From Rhodopseudomonas_A palustris_F (GTDB lineage Bacteria; Pseudomonadota; Alphaproteobacteria; Rhizobiales; Xanthobacteraceae), in contig NC_007925.1 of the NCBI RefSeq assembly GCF_000013745.1, positions 3,472,001 through 3,536,000 on the forward strand: 64,000 nucleotides of DNA, in the 5' to 3' direction. Every line of letters starts with the position of its first letter. Position 1 is the first letter of the stretch. Shown piece by piece: positions 27,930 through 35,988 of the stretch. Below the pieces are notes generated by a model, which had not been told where the DNA came from, did no database searches, and saw only the letters and a list, made by a program, of their open reading frames with translations. Position numbers and translations under genes: made by a program.

Positions 27930-29348
27930 ATGGCAGTTGCGTTCGACGAAATGAACGGCCCCGGCGGCGACCTTCGCCCGGCCTATCAAGAACTTTCCCG
28001 CTGGTTGAGCGAGACCCCCCCTGACGCTCTGGAATACCGGCGCCAGGAAGCCGAGCTGCTGTTTCGGCGAATCGGCATCACCTTCGCGGTCTATGGCGAC
28101 GCCGAGGCCCAGGAGCGGCTGATCCCGTTCGACGTGATCCCGCGCATCATCTCCGGCAAGGAATGGACGCTGCTGGAAAACGGCCTGAAGCAGCGGGTCC
28201 GCGCCCTCAACATGTTTCTGCGCGACATCTACCACGGCCGCGACATCCTGCGCGCCAACCTGATCCCCGACGACCTGATCTTCCAGAACCCGGTGTTCCG
28301 TCCGGAAATGAACGGCCAGGACGTGCCGCACGACGTCTATGTGCACATCGCCGGGATCGACATCGTGCGGGTGGATTCCGAGAACTTCTTCGTGCTCGAG
28401 GACAACGCCCGCACCCCGTCGGGGGTGTCCTACATGCTGGAAAACCGCGAAATCATGATGCGGCTGTTTCCGGACCTGTTCGCCCGGCACCGCGTGGCAC
28501 CGGTGGAGAAATATCCCGACGAGCTGTTGTCGGCGCTGCGCTCGGTGGCGCCGCTGCATTCGTCGTCGGAGCCGACCGTCGCGCTGATGACGCCTGGCGT
28601 CTACAATTCGGCCTATTACGAGCACTCGTTCTTGGCCGACAAGCTCGGCGTCGAGCTGGTCGAGGGCCGCGACCTCGTCGTCAAGAACGACGAGGTGTTC
28701 ATGCGCACCACCGAGGGGCTGAAGCGGGTTGACGTGATCTACCGCCGGGTCGACGACGACTTCCTCGATCCGTTGACGTTCCGGCCGGATTCCGCGCTCG
28801 GCGTCCCCGGGCTGATGTCGGCCTATATGGCCGGCAACGTCACGCTGGCCAACGCGGTCGGCACCGGCATCGCCGACGACAAGGCGGTCTATAGCTACAT
28901 GCCGGCGATCGTGAAGTTCTACCTCGGCGAGGAGCCGATCCTGAAGAACGTGCCGACCTGGCGCTGCCGCGAGCCGGCCGACCTCGCTTATGTGCTCGAC
29001 CATCTCGGCGAGCTGGTGGTCAAGGAAGTGCACGGCTCCGGCGGCTACGGCATGCTGATCGGCCCGGCCGCCACCAAGGCCACCATCGAGGCGTTCCGCG
29101 ATAAATTGAAGCGCGAGCCGGAAGGCTTCATCGCCCAGCCGACGCTGGCGCTGTCGACCTGCCCGACCTGCACCGCCAAGGGACTGGCGCCGCGCCATGT
29201 CGACCTGCGCCCCTTCGTGCTGACCGGCAGCAACCACGTCACCGTGGTGCCGGGCGGCCTGACCCGGGTGGCGCTCAAGGAAGGCTCGCTGGTGGTCAAT
29301 TCCAGCCAGGGCGGCGGCACCAAGGACACCTGGATTTTGGATGAGTGA
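27930..29348 (+). CDS. Circularly permuted type 2 ATP-grasp protein
   Basis: 472 aa. Recognisable stretches are IPFDVIPRIISGKEW, RALNMFLRDIYHGRDILR, NFFVLEDNARTPSGVSYMLENR (metal/ATP-binding Asp-Asn), VVKEVHGSGGYGMLIGP (the glycine-rich nucleotide loop) and LRPFVLTG. This family (DUF404/DUF407-type) forms amide bonds, and comparative genomics places it with alpha-E, transglutaminase and Anbu genes in a predicted peptide-synthesis and processing system. All those partners occur downstream here, the last one after an interruption. First gene of the cluster, ATG at 27930. Confidence 0.93.
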   Translation: MAVAFDEMNGPGGDLRPAYQELSRWLSETPPDALEYRRQEAELLFRRIGITFAVYGDAEAQERLIPFDVIPRIISGKEWTLLENGLKQRVRALNMFLRDIYHGRDILRANLIPDDLIFQNPVFRPEMNGQDVPHDVYVHIAGIDIVRVDSENFFVLEDNARTPSGVSYMLENREIMMRLFPDLFARHRVAPVEKYPDELLSALRSVAPLHSSSEPTVALMTPGVYNSAYYEHSFLADKLGVELVEGRDLVVKNDEVFMRTTEGLKRVDVIYRRVDDDFLDPLTFRPDSALGVPGLMSAYMAGNVTLANAVGTGIADDKAVYSYMPAIVKFYLGEEPILKNVPTWRCREPADLAYVLDHLGELVVKEVHGSGGYGMLIGPAATKATIEAFRDKLKREPEGFIAQPTLALSTCPTCTAKGLAPRHVDLRPFVLTGSNHVTVVPGGLTRVALKEGSLVVNSSQGGGTKDTWILDE

Positions 29349-29354
29349 TTTGAA

Positions 29355-29438
29355 GCGAATGGCGAGTAGCGAATAGCGAATGGCGAATAGCAACGAGACG
29401 ACTGCGGATGCCTTCCCTATTCGCTACTCGCCATTCGC
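29355..29438. repeat. Perfect 22-bp inverted repeat (hairpin)
   Basis: Arms at 29355-29376 and 29417-29438 are exact reverse complements built from the words GCGAATGG and CGAATAG, separated by 40 bases that repeat GAATGGCGAATAG again. It lies in the 137-base gap between the ATP-grasp and alpha-E genes. It lacks a T-tract and so is an mRNA-stabilising or REP-type hairpin rather than a terminator. Confidence 0.85.
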
Positions 29439-29485
29439 AATTCACCCTTTCCTCCCCCCGCTCGTAGCAACGAAGAAAAAGCCCC

Positions 29486-30430
29486 ATGCTGTCGCGCACC
29501 GCTGAAAATCTGTACTGGCTCGCCCGCTACGTCGAACGCGCGGAATATCTCGCGCGCACGATCGAAGCGACGTTGCGCGTCACCGCGCTGCCCCACGCCT
29601 ATATCGGCCAGACCAACGAATGGGACTCGGCACTGCTGACCGCGGGCGTCTCGGCGTCGTTCTACAGCCATTACGACGAGGCCAACGAAAAGAACGTGGT
29701 CGAGTATCTGTCGTTCTCGACCGCGAATCCCTCCTCGATCCGCAATTGCATCGAGAACGCCCGGCTGAATTCGCGCTCGGTGCGCACCGCGCTGACCAGC
29801 GAGATGTGGGACACCATCAACTCGGCCTGGATCGATCTGCAGGAGGTCTGGGGCAAAGGCACCAAGAGCCGCGAGGAACTCGCCAAATTCCTGCGCTTCG
29901 TGCTGGAAATCTCGCTGCGCTTCGACGGCTCGGCCTACCGCACCATGCTGCGCAACGACGCCTATTGGTTCTCGCGGCTGGGCTTGCATCTGGAGCGCGC
30001 CGACAACACCGCGCGGATTCTCGACGTGAAATATCACGTGCTGCTGCCGGAAGAGGAACACGTCGGCGGCCCGCTCGACTACTATCAGTGGACCTCGATC
30101 CTGCGCTCGGTGTCGGCGCTGACCGCCTATCACTGGGTGTATCGAGAAACTTTGAAACCCTGGCTGATCGCCGACCTTTTGATCTTGAACGACACGCTGC
30201 CGCGTTCGCTGGCGTCGTGCTACGGCAACCTGGTGCGCAATCTCGACCAGATCGGCGTCGCCTATGGCCGCCAGGGCGCCGCGCAACGCCACGCCCGCGG
30301 CGTGCGGAACCGGCTGGAACACAGCCACATGGACGACATCTTCCAGCACGGCGTGCACGAGTTCATTCAGGAATTTATTGCGGATAACGCCCGGCTCGGC
30401 GAAATCATCTCCAAGCAGTATCTGATTTAG
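29486..30430 (+). CDS. Alpha-E domain-containing protein
   Basis: 314 aa, all-helical. MLSRTAENLYWLARYVERAEYLARTIEATLR is the diagnostic alpha-E opening, with later RSVRTALTSEMWDTIN and FLRFVLEISLRFDGSAYRTMLRNDAYWFSRLGLHLERADNTARILD. The biochemical role is unknown; the family is consistently encoded next to the permuted ATP-grasp, in some genomes fused to it, and is thought to assist peptide-bond formation. Forms one transcription unit with the genes on either side (gaps of 137 and 44 bases). Confidence 0.94.
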   Translation: MLSRTAENLYWLARYVERAEYLARTIEATLRVTALPHAYIGQTNEWDSALLTAGVSASFYSHYDEANEKNVVEYLSFSTANPSSIRNCIENARLNSRSVRTALTSEMWDTINSAWIDLQEVWGKGTKSREELAKFLRFVLEISLRFDGSAYRTMLRNDAYWFSRLGLHLERADNTARILDVKYHVLLPEEEHVGGPLDYYQWTSILRSVSALTAYHWVYRETLKPWLIADLLILNDTLPRSLASCYGNLVRNLDQIGVAYGRQGAAQRHARGVRNRLEHSHMDDIFQHGVHEFIQEFIADNARLGEIISKQYLI

Positions 30431-30474
30431 GCTACAGACGTTGTCTGCCTGAAAGAACCGGACGGCTTAAAGCC

Positions 30475-31314
30475 ATGCGCCTGCGAATTGCCCATTCGAC
30501 GATCTATCGTTATGAGCCGCCGGCCGCGGGCGTGATCCAGATTCTGCGGATGACGCCGGGCAGCCACGACGGCCAATACGTCGCCAACTGGCAGATCGAC
30601 GTCTCCACCGATTCCCGGCTCGACATGCACCACGACGCTTTCGGCAACGTCACCCACGTTCTGACCTACGGGCCGATCGCCGATCTGACCATCCATGTCG
30701 AGGGGCTGATCGAGACCCAGGACACCGGCGGCATCCTCAAGGGCACCGACGAGCGGTTTCCGCCGAGCCTGTTCCTGCGCTCATCGCCGTTGACCGCGGT
30801 CGATCAGGCGATGGCGGGCTTCGTCCGCGAGCTGCGCGCCGAGACCGGCGACGACGTGCTCGGCTTCCTGCATGCGCTGATGATGAAGATCAACGAGCAC
30901 ATGACCTTCGACGCCGATCCGACCAACACCGGCACCTCGGCGGCCGACGCCTTCGCGCTGAAGCGCGGGGTGTGCCAGGACTACGCGCATATCTTCATCG
31001 CCTGCGCGCGCCACGGCGGCGTGCCGGCGCGGTTCGTCGCCGGACATTTCCTGCGCGACGACGGCATGGTCAACCAGCCGGCCGGCCACGCCTGGGCGGA
31101 AGCCCACGTGCCGGACCTCGGCTGGATCGGGTTCGACCCGGCGAACGCGATCTGCACTACCGATGCCCACGCCCGCGTCGCCATCGGGCTGGATTATCTT
31201 GGTGCTGCGCCGGTGCGCGGCACCCGTTACGGCGGCGGCACCGAGACGCTGACCGTCGAGGTCACGGTCGATCAGGCCGGCGGCCGGCAGGGCCAGTGGC
31301 AGAGCCAGTCGTAA
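30475..31314 (+). CDS. Transglutaminase family protein
   Basis: 279 aa. Bacterial transglutaminase N-terminal region (MRLRIAHSTIYRYEPPAAGVIQILRMTP), then the papain-like core with the catalytic Cys in LKRGVCQDYAHIFIACAR (about residue 166), His in AGHAWAEAHVPDLGWIGFDPANA (about 205) and the following Asp. It probably acts as a peptidase or amidase. Third gene of the ATP-grasp/alpha-E cluster, 44 bases behind alpha-E. The expected Anbu gene follows only after 4.7 kb, because a REP/IS element and a chemoreceptor locus intervene. Confidence 0.94.
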   Translation: MRLRIAHSTIYRYEPPAAGVIQILRMTPGSHDGQYVANWQIDVSTDSRLDMHHDAFGNVTHVLTYGPIADLTIHVEGLIETQDTGGILKGTDERFPPSLFLRSSPLTAVDQAMAGFVRELRAETGDDVLGFLHALMMKINEHMTFDADPTNTGTSAADAFALKRGVCQDYAHIFIACARHGGVPARFVAGHFLRDDGMVNQPAGHAWAEAHVPDLGWIGFDPANAICTTDAHARVAIGLDYLGAAPVRGTRYGGGTETLTVEVTVDQAGGRQGQWQSQS

Positions 31315-31386
31315 CAGGCGATCGCGCAAGCCTGTCGTTTGCAACGAATTTTCGGTTGTGATGCAGCGTCCAACCCAAATGCAGCC

Positions 31387-31433
31387 GTCATTCCGGATTG
31401 CGAGTTCGAAGAACGAGCAAGTCCGGAAACCAT
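31387..31433. repeat. REP-like palindrome copy C, left part (split by IS)
   Basis: GTCATTCCGGATTGCGAG through GTCCGGAAACCAT, corresponding to one arm of the family in the orientation of copy B. The other arm continues at 32812. Joining 31433 to 32812 recreates GGAAACCAT-AACCCCTGCGG, matching the intact copies (GGAATCCATAACCCC), so the insertion point is well defined. Confidence 0.88.
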
Positions 31434-31448
31434 ATGTGGACGGCCCCC

Positions 31449-31691
31449 GAGCCACAAGAGTTTTTGATGTCGGATCGGATCGCTTGCATCCATATGTCCG
31501 GCCTGTTGATGCGGTCGCTTTGGACCGCTGGCCAAGATGGTTTCCGCGACGCGAGCTCCACACATAGTCACGACCTTTACGTGCCAATGGATTCCACGGA
31601 CTGTCTCGCCTCTCGGATCGATCGATCGCGCCATCTGTCTCCTCTTGCAGCTCCGGCCCGGCCGGCGGGCGAATGCCTGCCGGCCGATCTC
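31449..31691 (-). ncRNA. Candidate bridge RNA region of the IS1111 element
   Basis: The 243 bases between the transposase stop and the left inverted repeat have no credible gene. IS110-family elements encode a bridge RNA, and in the IS1111 group the non-coding end lies 3' of the transposase, as here. Read on the transposase strand it contains first GGAATCCAT (31595-31587), the REP consensus directly beside the insertion point, then ACATATGG (31497-31490), the complement of CCATATGT across the left junction (31430-31437). That order (target loop, then donor loop) fits known bridge RNAs. Exact RNA ends are not determinable by eye. Confidence 0.55.
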
Positions 31692-32732
31692 TCAGGCGGC
31701 GTGCGGCGATGCGTTCAGCATCCGCGCGCCGTCGTAATTTTCTCCGGTCAGCATCAGCTTCCAGGCGATCCGGGCGATCTTGTTGGCGAGCGCTACCGCC
31801 GCGAGCTTGGGCGGCTTGCGCGCCAGCAGCGCCAGCAACCACGGCGACGCCCGGCCGCGGCCACGGCGCACCTGCTGGATCACCGCGGTCGCTCCCGCCA
31901 CCAACAGGCTGCGTAGCAGTTCATCGCCGGCGCGGGTGATGGTGCCGAGCCGAAGCTTGCCGGCGGTGGAATGATCCTTCGGCGTCAAGCCGAGCCAGGC
32001 CGCAAAGGCCCTGGCCGAGGCGAAGGTCTGCGGCACCGGCGTTTTCATCACCAGCGCACTGGCGCCGATCGGTCCTACTCCGGGAATCTGCGCCAGCCGC
32101 CGGCTGCAGGCGTCGGCGCGATGCCAGGCCAACAGCTTGGCGTCGATCACCTTCAGCTCATTCTGCAGTCGCGCGTAGTCCTGGCCCTGCAGCGCGAACA
32201 GCTCGCGCGCCAGCGTCGGCACGGTGTCGTCCTGCGCGATCCGCAACAGCAGCGGCTCGATCTTGTCGAGACCTCTCGGCGAGATCAGGCCGAATTCCGC
32301 GGCATAACCGCGAATCGCATTGCTCAGCTGGGTACGCCTTGCGATCAGCTGCTGCCGCAGTCCCATCAGCATCAGCGCCGCCTGCTGCTCCGCGGTCTTC
32401 ACCGGCACGAACTCCATCGTCGGCCGGCTCATCGCCTCGCACAACGCCTCGGCGTCGCGCCCGTCGTTCTTGTTGCGCTTGACGTAAGGCTTGACGTGCT
32501 GCGGCGCCAACAGCTTCACCACGTGGCCGAGTTTGCCCAGCTCCCGCGCCAGGTAGTGCGCCGCACCGCAGGCCTCGATCCCGATCGGCGTCGGCGGCAG
32601 CTTGGCGAAGAACGCCAGCATCTCCTTGCGCCGCAGCTTCTTGCGCAGCACCGGCTTCTCGGCGGCATCGACCCCGTGCAGCTGGAAAAAATGCTTCGAC
32701 GTATCCATCCCAATGCGGATAATCTGCTCCAT
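31692..32732 (-). CDS. IS110-family (IS1111 group) transposase
   Basis: 346 aa. The N-terminal RuvC-like DEDD domain shows Asp10 in IRIGMDTSKH, Glu53 in GIEACG, and Asp90 and Asp93 in NKNDGRDAEA. The C-terminal Transposase_20 domain contains IPGVGPIGASALV and the serine-bearing STAGKLRLGTITRAGDELLR, matching the second catalytic centre. The ATG at 32732 has GGGAG 6 bases upstream and gives the family's usual opening MEQIIRIGMDTSK; the longer frame from 32768 would begin almost at the IS end. It appears intact and potentially active. Confidence 0.95.
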   Translation of the reverse strand: MEQIIRIGMDTSKHFFQLHGVDAAEKPVLRKKLRRKEMLAFFAKLPPTPIGIEACGAAHYLARELGKLGHVVKLLAPQHVKPYVKRNKNDGRDAEALCEAMSRPTMEFVPVKTAEQQAALMLMGLRQQLIARRTQLSNAIRGYAAEFGLISPRGLDKIEPLLLRIAQDDTVPTLARELFALQGQDYARLQNELKVIDAKLLAWHRADACSRRLAQIPGVGPIGASALVMKTPVPQTFASARAFAAWLGLTPKDHSTAGKLRLGTITRAGDELLRSLLVAGATAVIQQVRRGRGRASPWLLALLARKPPKLAAVALANKIARIAWKLMLTGENYDGARMLNASPHAA

Positions 32733-32811
32733 GGACGGCTCCCATGTTTGAGTTTGCGACAACCTCATTCTGGCACAAAGCGATGCCGTAGGGGGCCGTC
32801 CACACCATCAT

Positions 32812-32877
32812 AACCCCTGCGGTGATTATGGATTCCGGGCTCACTCGCAGCTTGCGCTGCTCGCGCCCCGGAATGAC
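32812..32877. repeat. REP-like palindrome copy C, right part (split by IS)
   Basis: AACCCCTGCGGTGATTATGGATTCCGGGC through GCCCCGGAATGAC, with the apex and second arm retained. The arm contains ATGGATTCC (32828-32836), identical to a segment of the IS non-coding tail. Confidence 0.88.
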
Positions 32878-32945
32878 AAGTTGGAAGGCCACAACGCCAA
32901 GCAGGGCGGCCGACGCTGATCAGCCCCAGCTGCCTGGTACGCCGC

Positions 32946-35141
32946 TTACGCCGCCCGCACCGAGTCCAAAAACTTGCTGACTTCCAACTTCAGCCGGTTG
33001 CTGTCGCGCGACAGCGACTGCGCCGCGGACAGCACCTGCGAAGACGCCGATCCGGTCTCCGAGGCGCCGCGCTCGACGTCGGTGATGTTCGACGACACCT
33101 GCATGGTGCCTTGCGCCGCTTGCTGCACGTTGCGGGAGATTTCCTGCGTGGCGGCGCCCTGCTGCTCCACCGCCGCGGCGATGGTCGAGGCGATTTCCGA
33201 CATTCGGCCGATCGTGGTGCCGATCTGCTTGATCGCCGCCACCGAGCCCTGCGTCGCGGTCTGAATGCCGCTGATCTGCTGGCTGATCTCGCCGGTCGCC
33301 TTGGCGGTCTGCTCGGCGAGCGCCTTCACCTCCGAGGCGACCACCGCAAAACCACGCCCGGCCTCGCCGGCCCGCGCCGCTTCGATGGTGGCGTTCAGCG
33401 CCAACAGATTGGTCTGCCCGGCGATGGTGTTGATCAGTTCGACCACGTCGCCGATCCGGCTGGCCGCCTGCGACAGTTCGCCGACCCGGTCGTTGGTGTT
33501 CTTGGCCTGGTCGACCGCCTCGCCGGCGATCCGCGCGGATTCCTGCACCTGGCGGCTGATCTCGTTGACCGAGGACGCCATCTGCTCGGTGGCGGACGCC
33601 ACCGATTGCACGTTGGTCGAGGCTTCTTCGGAGGCGGCGGCGACGGTGGTGGCCAGTTCCTGTGAGCGCTCCGCGGTGGCAGTCAGGGTGTTGGCGGAGG
33701 CTTCCAGCTGGGTCGACGAGGACGACACGGTTTCGACGATCTCGCCGACCGAGGCTTCGAAGGCATTGGCCAGTCTGTGCATGGTTTCGCGTCGCTGCGT
33801 ATCGGCGGCGGCCTGATCCTCGATCCGCTGCGCGATTCTGCGCTTGAGGTCGTCCTGCATGCCGCGCAGGGCAGCCGCGAGGACGCCGACCTCGTCGGCC
33901 TGCTCGATATCCAGCTTCTGCTCGAAGTCGCCCTTCGAGATGCCATGGGCGAATTCGGCGCAGCGCTTGGTGGGACGCGCGATGCTGGAGGAGGCCAACG
34001 AGATCAGGAAGATCGCGATCGCGATGATGACCAAACCAACGCCGAGCTGCCAGTAGGTGGTGGCCGCCGCACGTGACGCCAGCGAGTCGTCGAGCTGGCG
34101 CACGCCGGCCAGCACCACGGCGCGCGGGATCGAGATCACCACGGCCCAGGCGGAGCCAGTGTTGCCGACCTTGATCGGCGAATAGATATCGATATTGGCT
34201 GATTGCGGATCGTCCTGCACCAGCGCCTTGCCGGCGCGGATGCTGGCGATGCCGTCATTCCAACGCGCATCCGATGTGCTTGCGCTCTTGCCGATGAATT
34301 CCGCGCCGGCGCTGTTGGCGACGGTGAGGCCGGTATCGTTGATGATGGTGACCTTGCCCTTGCCTTCGAAGATCGATCCATTGATCTGCAGGGCCAGTTT
34401 TTGCACGAAATCCAGATTGTAGTCAGCTCCGGCGACGCCGTGGAATTTGCCGTCGATCATCACCGGGACCGACATGGTGGCGAGGAACACCTGCTGGCCC
34501 TGAACGATATAGGGCAGCGGCCCGAGAATATTCTCTTTGCCAGTGGTAAGCGGGTTGATGTACCAGGCGCCCTTCACCAGGCCATTGGGGTGCCGTTCGG
34601 CGCTGTCGTATTCGACCAGCGGCTGCACCGCGATCGAGCCTTTGGAGTCGCGGGTCCAGTACGGCAGAAAGCGGCCGGTGCCGTCGGAGCCGAGCTCCTT
34701 GCGGCCCTTGAATGCGGCGTCGTTGCCGTCGAGGCCGTCCGGCTCCCAGGCCGAGTAGGTGCCGTTGAAGGAGGGATTGAGATCGACGACGTTGCGCAGC
34801 ACGGCGTTCAATTGGGCGCGGCGCGCCTCGGTGGGCGTCGCGGCGGCCTTGCCGGCGAGCACGGCGAATGACTGCGCCATGGTGCGCGCCGCGTCCAGTC
34901 CGAGTTCCAGCTCCGCCTTGATCGCGTTGGCCTCGCTGGCGGCCCTGCTGAGCAGGTTCTCCTTGGTCTGCCGATCGACCAGCTGCGACACCTCGGTTTC
35001 GACGTATTGCATGGTGCTGCGGGCGGAGAATACGCTGTAGCCGATCAGGGCGACGCTCGTTCCCACCAGGCAGGCGCCCGAGATCAATGCGATCTTCAGC
35101 TGGACTGATCGCATAGTCTTGAAAGAGAAGGACGCCATCAT
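32946..35141 (-). CDS. Methyl-accepting chemotaxis protein with dCache sensor
   Basis: 731 aa. One transmembrane helix lies near residues 15-38 and a second near 360-382 (LGVGLVIIAIAIFLISLAS). Between them is a periplasmic dCache-type domain with typical motifs YWTRDSKGSIAVQPLVEYDS, GPLPYIVQGQQVFLATMSVPVMIDGKFHGVAGADYNLDFVQ. A HAMP domain follows, then the signalling helix bundle with the conserved hairpin tip region (EVKALAEQTAKATGEISQQISGIQ). The C-terminus is VSKFLDSVRAA, without a CheB/CheR-tethering pentapeptide. Either of two tandem ATGs (35141, 35138) may start it; GGAG precedes. No chemotaxis operon is adjacent. Confidence 0.95.
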   Translation of the reverse strand: MMASFSFKTMRSVQLKIALISGACLVGTSVALIGYSVFSARSTMQYVETEVSQLVDRQTKENLLSRAASEANAIKAELELGLDAARTMAQSFAVLAGKAAATPTEARRAQLNAVLRNVVDLNPSFNGTYSAWEPDGLDGNDAAFKGRKELGSDGTGRFLPYWTRDSKGSIAVQPLVEYDSAERHPNGLVKGAWYINPLTTGKENILGPLPYIVQGQQVFLATMSVPVMIDGKFHGVAGADYNLDFVQKLALQINGSIFEGKGKVTIINDTGLTVANSAGAEFIGKSASTSDARWNDGIASIRAGKALVQDDPQSANIDIYSPIKVGNTGSAWAVVISIPRAVVLAGVRQLDDSLASRAAATTYWQLGVGLVIIAIAIFLISLASSSIARPTKRCAEFAHGISKGDFEQKLDIEQADEVGVLAAALRGMQDDLKRRIAQRIEDQAAADTQRRETMHRLANAFEASVGEIVETVSSSSTQLEASANTLTATAERSQELATTVAAASEEASTNVQSVASATEQMASSVNEISRQVQESARIAGEAVDQAKNTNDRVGELSQAASRIGDVVELINTIAGQTNLLALNATIEAARAGEAGRGFAVVASEVKALAEQTAKATGEISQQISGIQTATQGSVAAIKQIGTTIGRMSEIASTIAAAVEQQGAATQEISRNVQQAAQGTMQVSSNITDVERGASETGSASSQVLSAAQSLSRDSNRLKLEVSKFLDSVRAA

Positions 35142-35286
35142 AAGTCTCCAGGGTGCCCAGAGAGGGCTATCTGGTTCCAATACTCCAGCGGAGAGCAGCA
35201 TCCATTAAGATTGCCCTATGTAGAAATACTAGGCAGCGCTTGCCGCCGCCACGTGGAGCTGTCATCACCGGTTGCTGCCCTGGGTG

Positions 35287-35633
35287 TTAGGCCGCGCGGA
35301 CCGAATCCAGAAATTTTCCGACTTCGGTGCCCGGAATCATCGCGTCGTCGTTCTTGCGGCTGCTGGCGATCTCCGCGACGAACTTGACGGCATTGCCCTC
35401 GGTCACTTCGGCGGCCATCTGAAACGCCGAGGACACGTAGCGCTCGACGTAGCGCGAGGCGCGGTTGACCAACGCCGTGGAGCCGTCGACCCGCTTCACC
35501 AGGTCGTCGCGATCCTCGTCGATCGCCGTCATGCTGTGCGCGGCAAACCAAACGCTGCCGATATTGACCACCGCCAGCAACACCACGATCAGACAGACTT
35601 GAACACGATCTTGAAGTTGTTCAACCACGACAT
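35287..35633 (-). pseudogene. Remnant of a second methyl-accepting chemotaxis protein
   Basis: From ATG at 35633 the gene reads MSWLNNFKIVFK and then hits a stop because one base is missing. In the next frame it continues as VCLIVVLLAVVNIGSVWFAAHSMTAIDEDRDDLVKRVDGS, a typical first transmembrane helix and four-helix sensor start. After about 80 residues it jumps to EVGKFLDSVRAA, the extreme C-terminus shared with the neighbouring receptor. The middle (second membrane helix, HAMP and signalling domain) is deleted. It is therefore a decayed receptor with a frameshift plus a large internal deletion. Confidence 0.82.
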
Positions 35634-35988
35634 CGCCAGCCCGCCAACAGAATTGGACTCGCCGGTTGGCCGAGCATGGTTCATCATCAGGCTTAACGGC
35701 CGGCAACTGTGCGATCGTTAACTTTGCCGCCCGTACAAATACGCGGCAGATCGACCGCCCGTGCCGGCGTTTGGAGACACTTCCGGCGCGACGCGGCCGG
35801 CGAACTTCGGTGCCGAACTGGCGGTGGGGGCTGGACGGGCGAGCTAATTTGGCTAGTGTCCTGGCCTTGCGCCTGCTCGACGCCGCGGCCGATTGATTGC
35901 GCCCGCTTCGAGTTCAGGCGAGGCCATGGCCGTTCGGCCGCGTGGCAGCGACGTTTCACGGCAACGACAAGATGAGGACGAGCACGAG
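35634..35988. other. Region upstream of the Anbu gene
   Basis: 355 bases between the chemoreceptor remnant and the Anbu start. The Anbu frame is open back to about 35893, but residues before the ATG at 35989 do not belong to the family. The A+T-richer patch around 35695-35750 contains two GTTAA words. No repeat or RNA gene is identified; it must contain the present Anbu promoter. Confidence 0.4.

Larger units (their letters stand above)
31434..32811. mobile_element. IS1111-group IS110-family insertion sequence
   Basis: A 1378-bp element inserted in a REP palindrome. It carries 13-bp subterminal inverted repeats GTGGACGGCCCCC (31436-31448) and GGGGGCCGTCCAC (32791-32803), 2 bases from the left and 8 from the right end. 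Such asymmetric subterminal repeats are characteristic of the IS1111 group, which differs from IS110 proper. There is no ordinary target duplication, only a shared CAT at each junction. It contains one DEDD transposase on the minus strand and a non-coding tail of about 240 bases downstream of it. It appears complete. Confidence 0.88.
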
